From Alphaproteobacteria bacterium (GTDB lineage: Bacteria > Pseudomonadota > Alphaproteobacteria > Micropepsales > Micropepsaceae): a DNA stretch of 64,000 nt. The stretch is taken from NCBI GenBank assembly GCA_017983635.1, contig JAGOBA010000001.1:124001-188000 (forward strand), given 5' to 3'. Under the pieces are notes generated by a model. The model saw only the letters and a list, made by a program, of their open reading frames with translations. It did no database searches and was not told the DNA's origin. The position numbers were made by a program, and so were the translations under genes. This document shows positions 18,246 to 27,595 of the stretch, piece after piece (within the stretch, counting starts at the first letter, position 1; the number at the start of each line of letters is the position of its first letter).

Positions 18246-19271
18246 TCATCGCACCGGCGGCGCGTATTGCAGCCCGCCCTTGTTCCAGAGCGCGTTCTGG
18301 CCGCGCTTGATCTTCAGTGGCGAACCTTGCCCGACGTTTCGCTCAAAGACCTCGCCGTAGTTGCCCACGGCCTTCACGATCTTCACGACCCAGTCTTTCG
18401 AAAGCCCCATCGACTCGCCGAACGCGCCCTCCACGCCCAACAACCGCCGCACTTCGGGGTTTTGCGATTTCAGCATCTGGTCGACGTTCTTCGAGTTCAC
18501 GCCAAGTTCTTCGGCGTTCAACAGCGCAAACATCGTCCAGCGCACGAGGTCGCCCCACTGCTGATCGCCCTGATTGACGGCCGGCCCCAGCGGCTCTTTC
18601 GAGATGATCTCGGGCAGAATGATGTGATCGTCCGGATTCTTCAGCTTCAACCGCTCTGCGTAGAGTCCCGACGCGTCGGTCGTATAGGCATCGCACCGCC
18701 CGGCGTCATAGGCCGCCAACACCTCGTTGTTCTTCTCGAACGCAATGACTTTGTACTTGATGCCGTTTGCGCGGAAGTAGTCGGCGAGGTTCAGTTCCGT
18801 CGTCGTGCCCGTGTTCGTGCACACATTGGCGCCGTTCAGCTGCTTCGCGCTCGTTACCTTCAGCTTCTTCGGCACCATGAAGCCCTGGCCGTCATAGTAG
18901 ATGACGCCAATGAACTCGAGCCCCAGTTGCGTATCCCGGCTGATCGTCCAGGTCGTATTGCGTGACAGCAGATCGAACTCGCCCGCCTGCAGCGCAGTAA
19001 ACCGGACCTTCGCGGACGTCGGCGTAAAGCGGACCTTCTTCGGATCGTTGAAAATCGCCGCCGCGATCGCCCGGCAGAAGTCGATGTCCATGCCCGTCCA
19101 GTTGCCCTTGGCGTCCGGATTGGCAAAGCCGATCAACCCCTCGTTCACGCCACAGCGCAGATAACCGTTCTTTTTCACCCGCTCCAGCGTCGGTGATCCG
19201 GCCGCAAACGCGGGCGCGGCCACGGCAAACGCCAGCAGAACGGCGGCAATCGAAGCAAAGGGGAAGCGCAT
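18246..19271 (-). CDS. aapJ: Amino-acid ABC transporter substrate-binding protein
   Basis: Predicted 341 residues with a signal peptide ending near AFAAGSPTLE. The mature domain has the polar amino-acid-binding SBP pattern: RCGVNEGLIGFANPD, WTGMDIDFCRAIAAA, and TWTISRDTQLGLEF. It captures general L-amino acids in the periplasm for AapQMP. AAAGG stands seven bases before the ATG at 19271. It is the promoter-proximal gene of aapJQMP and divergent from metC across 94 bases, which must hold both promoters. Confidence 0.95.
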   Translation of the reverse strand: MRFPFASIAAVLLAFAVAAPAFAAGSPTLERVKKNGYLRCGVNEGLIGFANPDAKGNWTGMDIDFCRAIAAAIFNDPKKVRFTPTSAKVRFTALQAGEFDLLSRNTTWTISRDTQLGLEFIGVIYYDGQGFMVPKKLKVTSAKQLNGANVCTNTGTTTELNLADYFRANGIKYKVIAFEKNNEVLAAYDAGRCDAYTTDASGLYAERLKLKNPDDHIILPEIISKEPLGPAVNQGDQQWGDLVRWTMFALLNAEELGVNSKNVDQMLKSQNPEVRRLLGVEGAFGESMGLSKDWVVKIVKAVGNYGEVFERNVGQGSPLKIKRGQNALWNKGGLQYAPPVR

Positions 19272-19365
19272 ACGGGGACCTTTCGACAAACCAGATTGCA
19301 GCCAACCACCCGAATGCGGCACGCTGACGGCAACAGGCGCAATACATAGAGGAGTGCCGGGCCAG

Positions 19366-20538
19366 ATGTCTAAGCCCGAAGACGGACCGAAACGGCCCGA
19401 AACAAAGGTGGTCACGGCCGGACGTTCGCCCTTTGATCATCATGGGCTTGTCAATCCGCCCGTCTACCACGCCTCGACGATCCTGCATCGCACGATGGAG
19501 GCGCTGGAGCGCGACAAGCCGAAATACACCTACGGCCGACGCCTCACCCCCACGATCGAGGCGTTGGAGAAGGCCATCTGCGAACTCGAAGGCGGGGCCG
19601 GCACGGTGCTTTGCCCCTCAGGCCTGCAAGCCTGCACGCTGGCCCTCCTCAGCGTCGCCTCAGCCGGCGACCACGTGCTGGTCACCGATTCGGTCTACGG
19701 CCCGACGCGCACGTTCTGCGACAAGACCCTCACGCGCTTCGGTGTGACGACCACCTACTTCGATCCGCTGATCGGCGCCGGGATCGAGCGCCTGTTCCGA
19801 TCCAACACCCGCGCCATCTTCCTTGAGAGCCCCGGCTCGCTGACATTCGAGATCCAAGACGTCCCCGCCATCGCCGAAGCAGCGCACGCGAACAACATTT
19901 CGGTCATTCTCGACAACACCTGGGCGACGCCGCTCTACTTCGATGCCCTGGGCCACGGCGCCGACATCGCCGTGATCGCCGCCACCAAGTACGTCGTCGG
20001 CCACTCCGACGCGATGCTGGGCACGGTCACCGCCAACGACAAACATTACAAACGCCTGCGCGACACGCACGGCAACCTCGGCCTATGCGTCGGGCCCGAC
20101 GACATATACTTGGGCCAGCGCGGCTTGCGCACGATGGCCGTGCGGCTGAAGCAGCACGAAGCCACCGCCACCCGTCTTGCCGAATGGCTGCAAGCCCGTC
20201 CTGAGGTCGCGCGCGTGCACTACCCGGCCTTACCGAGCGCCCCCGGGCACGCGATCTGGAAGCGCGACTTCAAAGGCGCCTCGGGCCTCTTCGGCGTCGA
20301 ATTGAAGCCGTGCTCGCCCAAGGCCGTCGCCGCCATGCTCGACGGCATGAGCCTGTTCGGCATGGGTTGGTCCTGGGGCGGCTACGAAAGCCTGATCGTC
20401 CCCGCCCACCCCGTTCGCACCGCCACGACGTTCGAACCCGCAGGCCCCGTGATCCGCCTGCACGCCGGCCTCGAAAACCCCGACGACCTCATCGCCGACC
20501 TTGACGCGGGGTTGGAGAGATTGAAGAAGGCGGTATGA
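19366..20538 (+). CDS. metC: Cystathionine beta-lyase
   Basis: Predicted 390-residue Cys/Met-metabolism PLP enzyme of fold type I. The PLP lysine is in the block [15 protein letters not shown]; other family blocks are [22 protein letters not shown] and WGGYESL. WGGYESL and the NTWATP block favour cystathionine beta-lyase over gamma-synthase, giving homocysteine, pyruvate and ammonia. The ATG at 19366 has GAGGAG about 11 bases upstream; a GTG at 19354 overlaps that site and is less likely. The stop overlaps hisI by ATGA. Confidence 0.92.
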   Translation: MSKPEDGPKRPETKVVTAGRSPFDHHGLVNPPVYHASTILHRTMEALERDKPKYTYGRRLTPTIEALEKAICELEGGAGTVLCPSGLQACTLALLSVASAGDHVLVTDSVYGPTRTFCDKTLTRFGVTTTYFDPLIGAGIERLFRSNTRAIFLESPGSLTFEIQDVPAIAEAAHANNISVILDNTWATPLYFDALGHGADIAVIAATKYVVGHSDAMLGTVTANDKHYKRLRDTHGNLGLCVGPDDIYLGQRGLRTMAVRLKQHEATATRLAEWLQARPEVARVHYPALPSAPGHAIWKRDFKGASGLFGVELKPCSPKAVAAMLDGMSLFGMGWSWGGYESLIVPAHPVRTATTFEPAGPVIRLHAGLENPDDLIADLDAGLERLKKAV

Positions 20539-20879
20539 CGAAACAAATCGCCCAGCGCGACTTCATTTCCGCCGTCAAATTCGACGAGCGCGGCCTTGTC
20601 GTCGCGGTGGCCCAAGATGCAACCGACGGCCGCGTCCTCATGGTCGCGTGGATGAACGAGGAAGCCCTCACCCGCACGCTCGACACGCGCGACGTCACCT
20701 ACTGGTCGCGCTCCCGTGGCGAACTTTGGCGCAAAGGCGGATCCTCCGGCCACACCCAGCGCCTCGTCGAAGCCTGGATCGACTGCGACGGCGACACGCT
20801 ACTGCTCAAGGTCGACCAAACCGGCGCCGCCTGCCACACCGGCGAGCCGACGTGCTTCTTCAGCCAGGCAAAGCTTTAG
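20535..20879 (+). CDS. hisI: Phosphoribosyl-AMP cyclohydrolase
   Basis: Predicted 114 residues, the monofunctional HisI length. Family blocks visible are [38 protein letters not shown] and [11 protein letters not shown]; the Asp residues of DCDGD bind magnesium and the Cys residues of DCDGD, ACHTG and TCFF bind zinc. It opens the adenine ring in histidine biosynthesis step 3. It is translationally coupled to metC and abuts an acyl-CoA carboxylase gene, so it sits outside a his operon. Confidence 0.95.
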   Translation: MTKQIAQRDFISAVKFDERGLVVAVAQDATDGRVLMVAWMNEEALTRTLDTRDVTYWSRSRGELWRKGGSSGHTQRLVEAWIDCDGDTLLLKVDQTGAACHTGEPTCFFSQAKL

Positions 20880-22400
20880 ATGCCCTTCGACAAGCAACGC
20901 GAAGAGTTCGAAGCGCGCGCCGCGCGCGCCAAGGCGATGGGCTCGCCCAAGCGCCTCGCCGAGCGCAAGGCCGCCGGCATTCTGAACGCGCGCGAACGCG
21001 TCGCTCGCTTGATCGACACGGATACGTTCGTCGAGGCCGGCCTGTTCGCCACCTCGATTAAGCCCGATATGCGCGATAAATCGCCAGGCGACGGGGTCGT
21101 GTCCGGTTTCGGCAAGATCGCCGATCGCATGGTCGGGGTGAACGCCGCCGATTTCTCGACGCTCGGCTCATCGTCGGCGGAAATCCACGGCAAGAAGCAA
21201 CAGTACATCCGCGAAACCTGCCGCAAGAACGGCGTCCCGCTCGTCAACCTGATGGAGTGCGCCGGCGGCCGCATCCCCGACATCATGGGCGCGGCCGGCA
21301 TCGGCCGCGCCGGCGAAGGCGCGCGCTACTCCCACGCGCGCGAGACGCCGTGGGCCTCCGCCGTGCTGGGCCTAACTTACGGCGGCGGCGCCTTCACCTG
21401 CATCAACTCCGACTTCGTCGTGATGCGCAAAGGCGCGGTGCTCGCGGTCTCGAGCCAGATGGTCACCTCCGTCGCGATCGCCGAGGAGATGGATCCCGAG
21501 GAACTCGGCGGCTGGCGCCTGCACAGCGAACAAACCGGCTTCATCGATGCCGTCGCCGAAAGCGACGAAGAAGCGATCGATACGCTGAAACGCTTCTTGA
21601 GCTATCTCCCCGACAACGCCAACACAGCGCCACCGCTCGCCTCGCCAGTCGCGCCGATCGCCGCCGCACTCGACACGCTCGTCCCCGAAAGCCGCGCCAA
21701 GACCTATGACGTCCGCCCGGTGATCAAGGCGATCCTCGACAAGGACAGCTACTTCCCCCTCAAAGAGCGCTTCGCCAAAGTCGCGGTCACCGCGCTCGGC
21801 CGCCTGAACGGCCGCAGCGTCGGCATCGTCGCCTCGAACCCGATGTTCAAAGGCGGCGCGCTCGACCCCGACGCATGCGACAAGATCACGAGCTTTATCG
21901 TGCTCTGCGACAGCTTCAACATCCCGCTGATCTTCCTCGCCGACACGCCGGGCTTCCTGGTCGGCGCGGAAAGCGAAAAGAAGCGCCTGCCCGGCAAGAT
22001 CATGAACTTTATGGCGGCGCTTGAGCTTTCGACCGTACCGAAGATCGCGCTGGTCCTGCGCAAGTCCTACGGCCAGGCCTATCTGAACATGGGCGGCGGC
22101 AAGAGCGACGTGACCGCAACGTGGTTCTCCGGCGACATCTCGTTCATGGACCCGGCGGTGGCCGTCAACGTCGTCTATGCCACGAAGCCCGGCGAAGACC
22201 CCGAACGTTACGAGCAACTCGTTCGCCAAGTCTCCGCCGGCACGACGGCCTACGAACTCGCCGCCCCGTTCATGGCACAGATGGTCATCGACCCGAACGA
22301 CACCCGCCGCTTCTTGAGCCAGATGCTCAACGTCCTCGCCCGCCGCGCGACGAACGGCGTCACCCAACACCGCCTCGCCGACTGGCCACCCGCTTTCTAA
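20880..22400 (+). CDS. Acyl-CoA carboxylase carboxyltransferase (beta) subunit
   Basis: Predicted 506 residues with the two crotonase-like halves of biotin-dependent carboxyltransferases. The first has GGRIPDIMG and GGGAFTCINSDFVVM; the second has VGIVASNPMFKGGALDPDACDKITSFIVLCDSFN-type blocks and the GGGKSDVTATW oxyanion region. Propionyl-CoA carboxylase PccB and methylcrotonyl/geranyl carboxylases share these features, so the acyl substrate is not fixed. The ATG immediately follows the hisI stop. A separate biotinyl protein follows at 22415; the biotin carboxylase is not in the window. Confidence 0.9.
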   Translation: MPFDKQREEFEARAARAKAMGSPKRLAERKAAGILNARERVARLIDTDTFVEAGLFATSIKPDMRDKSPGDGVVSGFGKIADRMVGVNAADFSTLGSSSAEIHGKKQQYIRETCRKNGVPLVNLMECAGGRIPDIMGAAGIGRAGEGARYSHARETPWASAVLGLTYGGGAFTCINSDFVVMRKGAVLAVSSQMVTSVAIAEEMDPEELGGWRLHSEQTGFIDAVAESDEEAIDTLKRFLSYLPDNANTAPPLASPVAPIAAALDTLVPESRAKTYDVRPVIKAILDKDSYFPLKERFAKVAVTALGRLNGRSVGIVASNPMFKGGALDPDACDKITSFIVLCDSFNIPLIFLADTPGFLVGAESEKKRLPGKIMNFMAALELSTVPKIALVLRKSYGQAYLNMGGGKSDVTATWFSGDISFMDPAVAVNVVYATKPGEDPERYEQLVRQVSAGTTAYELAAPFMAQMVIDPNDTRRFLSQMLNVLARRATNGVTQHRLADWPPAF

Positions 22401-22414
22401 CAAACGAGTCCGCA

Positions 22415-22636
22415 ATGCCCCGTAGCACCGTGAAGACCGAGATCACCGGCAAGGTCTGGAAGATCACCGCCGAAAAAGGTCAGCGCCTGGCCGAGGACGA
22501 CCCCATCGTCATCCTCGAAAGTATGAAAATGGAAATTCCCGTCCCCGCCCCGATCGCCTGCACCGTGATCGATATCGTGGTCGCGGAGGGTGACAGTGTT
22601 ACTGAAGGCGACGTGATTGCTCACATCGAGAGTTGA
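22415..22636 (+). CDS. Stand-alone biotinyl/lipoyl carrier protein
   Basis: Predicted 73 residues, a single biotinyl domain with the biotinylation motif ESMKME (the Lys in MKM is modified) and the symmetric hairpin typical of BCCP domains. It carries carboxybiotin between a biotin carboxylase and the carboxyltransferase encoded 14 bases upstream. At this length it has no N-terminal linker as found in AccB, so it is a minimal acyl-CoA carboxylase carrier. Confidence 0.93.
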   Translation: MPRSTVKTEITGKVWKITAEKGQRLAEDDPIVILESMKMEIPVPAPIACTVIDIVVAEGDSVTEGDVIAHIES

Positions 22637-22654
22637 GCAAAAGCCCTCTCCGCC

Positions 22655-22870
22655 TCAATGAATAAACATATCGTCGTTGTCCGCGGGGCCGCCGCGGTCG
22701 AGGTTGGGGAACGCCAACAGCGCGATACCGATGAAGAACCCGACGAGTGCGCCCACGATCGCCGCGGCCAGCGTGTTGTCCGCCGCCAATGCAAACGCGC
22801 CTGCCGTGATCACCGTCGGTAACCCCAAGAACCAACCCACGGGCCGTGCGGCCCGGCGACGCGGCGCCAT
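22655..22870 (-). CDS. Small two-helix membrane protein
   Basis: Predicted 71 residues: basic N-terminus (MAPRRRAARP), two hydrophobic helices (about residues 11-28 and 34-53, the second rich in Gly/Ala), and an acidic tail with DRGGPADNDD. A GGAGAG precedes the ATG at 22870 by four bases, and the flavoprotein stop lies immediately upstream, so it is probably the last gene of that operon. No family recognised. Confidence 0.65.
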   Translation of the reverse strand: MAPRRRAARPVGWFLGLPTVITAGAFALAADNTLAAAIVGALVGFFIGIALLAFPNLDRGGPADNDDMFIH

Positions 22871-22871
22871 C

Positions 22872-24170
22872 TTACTCTCCGAAAATTCCCTTGAGGTATG
22901 AGTTAAGCAGCTTGGCCTCCGGGTCAAGCCGGCGGCGCAGGGCGCGGAATTCCTCCCACTTGGGATAGAGTTTCGCGAAGTCTTTGGCTTTCAGCGTATG
23001 CAGCTTGCCCCAATGCGGTCGCCCGCCATAGCGCTTGAAGATCGCCTCCGCCGCGTCGAATAGCCGGTCGTAGCTTTGCTTATGATACTGATGCACCGAG
23101 ATCGTCACCGCATCGCGCTTGTAGAACGGCGACAACCAAATGTCATCGCCCTTCACGAAGCGGAACTCAAGCGGAAAGCAGCCCGGTATCTTTTGCGCGC
23201 GCACCACCTCGGCGATCTCGCGGATGCAGTCGGCGCCGTTCCCAGCCGGCACGGCATATTCCATCTCGTTGAAGCGCACGGTGCGTGCGCTCGGGAAGAT
23301 TTCATGACTCCAGCGCGAACGCGTCGACGCGCCCATCGACGCCTGCGTAAAGAACTTCTGCAGCCGCGCCGACAGGCCGGGCACGAACCGCGCCACCTCG
23401 CAGCCGTACATGAACGCACGCTGATCGGCACTTGCGCGCTCACCCCGCGCGTGCATCTGTTCCGACGATAGCGGCTCGCCCACAGCATCTTCCGTCTCGT
23501 CGAGCGCCTTCGCGACAACGGCATCGGCATAAGGAAACCAGAAAAACTCGAAGTGCCGGTGTGCGTCGCGCAGCTTGCCGAGATCGCGCCAGCAATCGGC
23601 CGCCGGTATCACCCAATTGCGCTCCGAAAGCTTGTAGGCCTTGCGCACCCCAAGCGTGATCTCACTCATCACGCCAAGCGAGCCGAACGACACGCGGCCG
23701 GCTTCCCAAACATCCGCGTTTGAACTCGGCGAACAGGCCAGCACCTCACCCGTCGCTGTCACGAGGCGGAACGCACGCACCTCTGCCGACAAGCTGCCGA
23801 GCGATGGCCCCGTCCCATGCGTGCCCGTGCCGACGGCACCCGCGATCGCCTGCCGGTCGATGTCGCCCTGGTTCTTGAGACCGACGCCTGCATCGAACAA
23901 GGGCCGTCCCAGCGCGTGGATCTTCGTCCCGGCCCGAACGGTTGCGATCAACGCCTGTTGATCGACGCCCACGACACCCTGAAACCCATCGAGTGAAACC
24001 AGTGTCCCGTTGGTTTCGCCGAGCGCCGTGAACGAATGGCCCGAGCCCACCACGCGCACCGGCCCGACGCCGTCGCGCACTGCGGCGGCGAGCTCAGCCT
24101 CGCTGGCCGGCTTCGCGATCAGTTGCGGCTCGGAGCGAACCCACCCCGACCAATTCGCCCAAGTCGTCAT
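22872..24170 (-). CDS. Aldonolactone oxidase-like FAD-linked oxidoreductase
   Basis: Predicted 432 residues. The N-terminal PCMH-type FAD domain has GSGHSF, whose His can bind FAD covalently, and GTGTHGTG. The C-terminal aldonolactone-oxidase domain ends with RPHWGKLHT, the HWxK motif of L-gulono/D-arabinono-lactone oxidases. It likely oxidises a sugar lactone or polyol; the substrate is not predictable. No signal peptide. The ATG overlaps the stop of the upstream Sel1-repeat gene, indicating coupling. Confidence 0.88.
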   Translation of the reverse strand: MTTWANWSGWVRSEPQLIAKPASEAELAAAVRDGVGPVRVVGSGHSFTALGETNGTLVSLDGFQGVVGVDQQALIATVRAGTKIHALGRPLFDAGVGLKNQGDIDRQAIAGAVGTGTHGTGPSLGSLSAEVRAFRLVTATGEVLACSPSSNADVWEAGRVSFGSLGVMSEITLGVRKAYKLSERNWVIPAADCWRDLGKLRDAHRHFEFFWFPYADAVVAKALDETEDAVGEPLSSEQMHARGERASADQRAFMYGCEVARFVPGLSARLQKFFTQASMGASTRSRWSHEIFPSARTVRFNEMEYAVPAGNGADCIREIAEVVRAQKIPGCFPLEFRFVKGDDIWLSPFYKRDAVTISVHQYHKQSYDRLFDAAEAIFKRYGGRPHWGKLHTLKAKDFAKLYPKWEEFRALRRRLDPEAKLLNSYLKGIFGE

Positions 24171-24913
24171 TCGCCCTTGAGCGGTCCTGCAATTTTCTTG
24201 AAGGCGTTAGCCCGCTCCGTCGCCTCCTCGATCTGCGCCGGCGTCATCTTGTGCCGCAGCAAGTCCGTCGGCAGCGGCGCGTTCCGATCGATCTTGAAAT
24301 TCCTGTTGTCATACGGAATGCCCGTGAACCCGCCGCGCGCCGCGAGTATGAAGAACTTGTAGCTTTCGATCAGGTCCGGCGAGTGCCCGCCTTCACCGCT
24401 CTCCAGCATCGTCGCGAAATTGTACTGGCCTTGAGCCAAACCATAGTTCGCCGAGTAGCCGTACCACTTCTCCGCCTGAGCGAGATCGGCGGTCACACCG
24501 AGCCCGTATTCGAAGATCGATCCGATGTCGAACATCGAAAGCGCGTTGCCCGCGAGCGCAGCCTGCTTGTGATAGACCATCGCCTTGGCATAGTTGGGAC
24601 ACCGCGCCACGTTGCAGCCCGGCACGACGCCGCCCTTACCATCCATGTACTCGACGCCAAGCCTGTGCGCGGCCTGCTGATTGCCCTTCGCCGCCTGATC
24701 AGTCCAGTAAGCGAGCGCTTCCGGATAGAGCCCCTTCTTGTACTGAATCTCGCCGGGGTCCTTTGGATCGATCGACTGCCCCATCGGATTGTTCGCCGTC
24801 ACCGAAATCGCGGCCGCCGGCGCCACAGGCGCAGACCCGCGGGCCGACAAGTATGCGACAGCGGCGGCGGCAACGACGGCAGCCGCGCCAACCCCAACGA
24901 AGACCTTGTTCAT
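24167..24913 (-). CDS. Sel1-repeat protein with N-terminal signal anchor
   Basis: Predicted 248 residues. An N-terminal hydrophobic segment (VGVGAAAVVAAAAVAYL) is a signal anchor or signal peptide. The rest contains Sel1-like helical repeats, recognisable as QAAHRLGVEYMDGKG, NALSMFDIGSIFEYGLGV and LAQGQYNFATMLESGEGG. Such proteins are periplasmic or membrane-tethered scaffolds. Start ATG 24913. It is the first gene of a three-gene minus-strand group and the chromosomal neighbour of the left end of the integrated element. Confidence 0.82.
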   Translation of the reverse strand: MNKVFVGVGAAAVVAAAAVAYLSARGSAPVAPAAAISVTANNPMGQSIDPKDPGEIQYKKGLYPEALAYWTDQAAKGNQQAAHRLGVEYMDGKGGVVPGCNVARCPNYAKAMVYHKQAALAGNALSMFDIGSIFEYGLGVTADLAQAEKWYGYSANYGLAQGQYNFATMLESGEGGHSPDLIESYKFFILAARGGFTGIPYDNRNFKIDRNAPLPTDLLRHKMTPAQIEEATERANAFKKIAGPLKGE

Positions 24914-25021
24914 GTGAATCTCCCAATGCCGATCTTGCCCCAACCATACCCCGGCCCCCGACCGGACCACAAATCCTGCACGAAAAGGCTGTTCGCCAAG
25001 GCGTGGCGGTGGGAGCAAGAC

Positions 25022-25069
25022 TGGTGACCCCGGGAGGAATCGAACCTCCGACCCACTGCTTAGAAGGCA
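25022..25069 (-). repeat. attL: displaced 3' fragment of tRNA-Arg
   Basis: 48 bases identical to 34297-34344. It holds the CCA end, acceptor 3' strand, T arm and anticodon-loop part of tRNA-Arg(TCT), after which identity stops abruptly; it cannot encode a full tRNA. Confidence 0.95.
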
Positions 25070-25186
25070 CAGGGCCCACACTTCCGAGACGTTCCGGCGC
25101 GCTCCGCTAGCAACACGTAACCCGCTAAAACACTGCATTCTGTCGCTCCCATTGTTTCCGGGCGATTCCGTGCGTATCTGATTTTG

Positions 25187-25208
25187 GTGGTTGCACGGTG
25201 GTTGCACC
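25187..25208 (+). promoter_or_regulatory. Left integrase arm-type sites
   Basis: Two tandem TGGTTGCAC boxes at 11-bp spacing, in a 22-bp stretch that recurs perfectly at 34233-34254. Location just inside each att repeat and just upstream of the integrase gene fits arm-binding sites for the integrase N-terminal domain; the copy here may also allow integrase autoregulation. Confidence 0.75.
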
Positions 25209-25227
25209 GCCGACTTGGAGGCATGGC

Positions 25228-26430
25228 ATGGCTGGACGGATCACGCGGCGCACGGTTGATGCGCTCAAGCCTGGGCAAGTGGTTTGGGACGGCGAGTTGC
25301 GAGGGTTTGGCGCGCGGCGCGTCACAGGTGTACCTGTCTATGTTGTGAAGTATCGAGCCGGACACGGTCGCGGAGCCCGACAGCGCTGGGTGTCGATCGG
25401 CGCCCACAGCGAGGCACTGACGCCCGAGAAGGCGCGCGCCGAGGCAAAGCGTATTCTTGGCCGCGCGGCGGACGGCAAAGACCCGGCCGCGAACCGCGAC
25501 GCTGAGAAAGCGGCCCTTACGGTCAAGGAACTGGCGCAGAAGTTTCTGGCGGGCCATGTGGAACCCAAATTGAAAGCAACAACCGGGCGGGACTACCGCA
25601 GGCTACTGCTGCAATTCGTCGTGCCGGCATTCGGAGCCCAACGTGCCGACGCCGTGACGCGCGCCGATATCGCGAAACTTCACCAAAGCATGGGCGATAC
25701 GCCGCGACAGGCAAATTGCCTTCTGACGACCGTGCGGAAGATGTTCAATTGGGCAGAGGTACACGGGCACCGCCCGGAAAACTCGAACCCGTGCCGCCTC
25801 ATTGAGCGCTTTCCCGAGCGCGCTCGCGAGCGGTTTCTCAGTGAGGCCGAGTTAGCGAGGCTCGGCGCTGCATTGAACGCCGCGGAACGCGAAGGCGAAA
25901 ATCCGTTCATAGTTGGCGCAATTCGGCTTTTGATCTTCACTGGCGCGCGCCTGTCTGAAATCCTAACGCTGCGCTGGGAACACGTAGACGCTCGCCACAA
26001 CTGCCTTCAGCTGCCGGATTCAAAGACCGGCGCAAAGGTCATCTACCTGAACCCGCCGGCGCTCGAAGTGCTGGGCGCCCTGCCCCGCTTGAGCGGCAAC
26101 CCGCACGTGATTTGCGGCGCTGTGCGCAGTGCGCATTTGGTCAATCTTGAAAAACCCTGGCGCCGGATACGTGCGAGCGCCAATTTGAACGATGTTCGAT
26201 TGCACGACCTGCGACACTCGTTCGCCAGCGTCGCAGCGGCAGGCGGCCATTCGTTGCAAATCATCGGTCGCTTACTTGGCCACTCCCAAACGCAAACTAC
26301 AGCACGCTATGCGCACTTGGCAGCCGATCCGGTGAGGTCAGCTGGAGAAGCGGTTGCAAATCAAATACGGGCAGCCATGGGAGGCAAGTCCGCGAACATT
26401 TTGGAATTGAGAGGGAAGGTTGCGCGGTAA
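25228..26430 (+). CDS. int: Tyrosine site-specific recombinase (integrase)
   Basis: Predicted 400 residues: N-terminal DUF4102-like arm-binding domain (ITRRTVDALKPG, DGELRGFGARR), a SAM-like core-binding domain, and the catalytic domain with Arg in TGARLSEIL, Lys in DSKTGAK, HxxR in HDLRHSFAS, His in LLGHSQ and nucleophile Tyr in TTARYAHL, so all catalytic residues are present. The ATG at 25228 has GGAGG six bases before it; a GTG at 25198 inside the arm-site repeat is rejected. It integrates the element into tRNA-Arg. Confidence 0.96.
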   Translation: MAGRITRRTVDALKPGQVVWDGELRGFGARRVTGVPVYVVKYRAGHGRGARQRWVSIGAHSEALTPEKARAEAKRILGRAADGKDPAANRDAEKAALTVKELAQKFLAGHVEPKLKATTGRDYRRLLLQFVVPAFGAQRADAVTRADIAKLHQSMGDTPRQANCLLTTVRKMFNWAEVHGHRPENSNPCRLIERFPERARERFLSEAELARLGAALNAAEREGENPFIVGAIRLLIFTGARLSEILTLRWEHVDARHNCLQLPDSKTGAKVIYLNPPALEVLGALPRLSGNPHVICGAVRSAHLVNLEKPWRRIRASANLNDVRLHDLRHSFASVAAAGGHSLQIIGRLLGHSQTQTTARYAHLAADPVRSAGEAVANQIRAAMGGKSANILELRGKVAR

Positions 26431-26455
26431 CAGGCGGTAAGCGGAGGCAAATGTT

Positions 26456-27274
26456 ATGACCCGTCGCGTGTGGGGTTCAGTCTACAAGCGCACCAACTTT
26501 ATCGGTCTTTCAGATGAAGATTTCGAGCAGTTGGAATCGAAAGCGGGACTCACATTTCAAAGCCATCAGCGCCAAAGAATCGAATGGGTGCTCAACGAAT
26601 ACCACAGCCGGCAAATGATGGAGTGGGAGAGCCCACGCGCAAACGAGTTGCGTCCCTTACTCAAGAAAATCGCCACTGCCAGCAACGAGTTCGCCAAAGC
26701 GCTTCAAGAAAGCCGAATGCCCACCGGCAAATCCGTCAGCGGCCAGATTGGCCGCGCTTTCGACTGGGTGAAGCGGCAGGGCCCGGTGGTGCGGGCAGGG
26801 TGGGTCGCCGACTCTGGTGGCGGGTCGGTCAACGCCGTGTTGCACGGAGATATCGATTTCGCTTCTTGGATCGAAGAGGAAATTGCTAGGGCTGAGTTGA
26901 TCGCCCGTTTGACGAAGTGGGTGCTAAAAGGGTTGCCAGCGGATCGCGGCGGTCCCAGCACCGGCAAGGGACAATTCTATCATTTGGTCCACGGTCTCGC
27001 GGCTGTTTACGTATCAGCAGGCGGAAAGATTTCGGTCACTTACTCTGACGCGATCGGCGGATATAAGCCCAAGGGCCTCTTTGCGTTGGTTCATGGAGTA
27101 CAGAATTACCTACCTGCTGAATTTCGATATTTCGGCACGGCATTGGGCAAGGAGGTGCAGAGACTTCTATCGGACTACAGGAACATGAGTCCGCCTCTGT
27201 TTGAGCGCGACATTCTCTGGAGTGCCTTGCAAGACAAGGCGGCCACAAGGCCCAGAAAAAAGCGCCGGGAATGA
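26456..27274 (+). CDS. Element-encoded protein of unknown function
   Basis: Predicted 272 residues with a well-spaced GGAGG before the ATG at 26456, 25 bases after int. No transmembrane segment or signal peptide is visible. The N-terminal third is charged and helical; the middle has GSVNAVLHGDIDFASWIEEEIARAE-type helical sequence; a TGKGQFYHLVHGLAAVY segment resembles helical domains of other element proteins. The C-terminus is very basic (RPRKKRRE), which may bind nucleic acid. I do not recognise the family. Codon use is less GC-biased than in the flanking chromosome. Confidence 0.7.
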   Translation: MTRRVWGSVYKRTNFIGLSDEDFEQLESKAGLTFQSHQRQRIEWVLNEYHSRQMMEWESPRANELRPLLKKIATASNEFAKALQESRMPTGKSVSGQIGRAFDWVKRQGPVVRAGWVADSGGGSVNAVLHGDIDFASWIEEEIARAELIARLTKWVLKGLPADRGGPSTGKGQFYHLVHGLAAVYVSAGGKISVTYSDAIGGYKPKGLFALVHGVQNYLPAEFRYFGTALGKEVQRLLSDYRNMSPPLFERDILWSALQDKAATRPRKKRRE

Positions 27275-27303
27275 ACCTCTCGAATTGCGGGGCAGTTCAT
27301 TCC
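27268..27303. promoter_or_regulatory. 9-bp perfect inverted repeat before the excisionase gene
   Basis: GGAATGAAC at 27268-27276 and GTTCATTCC at 27295-27303 flank an 18-base spacer and include the stop of the upstream gene. There is no T-run, so an operator or processing hairpin is more likely than an intrinsic terminator. Confidence 0.4.
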
Positions 27304-27382
27304 TTCGCGCGGCCATGGCGCCTTCCGGCAGTGTGTCTTGCAGTGCCGGGCGCATTCCCGGCGTCGATTGCGAGGCAACACA

Positions 27383-27589
27383 ATGGCTTCACCCTCTGCT
27401 GTTCGCGCACCTGACGCGGCGAAATACATTGGACTAAGCGCGAGCACGTTGGCCAAGCTCCGCATGCACGGAACTGGACCCACATACGCGAAGCTTGGTC
27501 CACGCGTCGTCGTCTATCGGATTGCCGACCTGGACGCTTGGCTCGCAAGCAACCGTCGCAAATCAACTGTCGAACCCAAAGCTGCCTAA
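27383..27589 (+). CDS. AlpA/excisionase-like helix-turn-helix protein
   Basis: Predicted 68 residues. The MerR-like winged-helix pattern of AlpA/Xis-type proteins is clear: RAPDAAKYIGLSASTLAKLR (helix-turn-helix), then PTYAKLGPRVVVYRIADLDAWLAS (wing plus helix). GAGG stands seven bases before the ATG at 27383. It likely directs integrase towards excision or regulates int. It is separated from int by one gene. Confidence 0.87.
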   Translation: MASPSAVRAPDAAKYIGLSASTLAKLRMHGTGPTYAKLGPRVVVYRIADLDAWLASNRRKSTVEPKAA

Positions 27590-27595
27590 CGAAAA

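Noticed and set aside
21372..22415. Long minus-strand open frame opposite the carboxyltransferase gene
   Set aside because: Antisense shadow of a well-supported gene; no ribosome-binding site or family features.
25022..25069. A second functional tRNA-Arg gene
   Set aside because: Only the 3' 48 bases are present; the 5' half, D arm and acceptor 5' strand are missing, so it is an attachment-site remnant.
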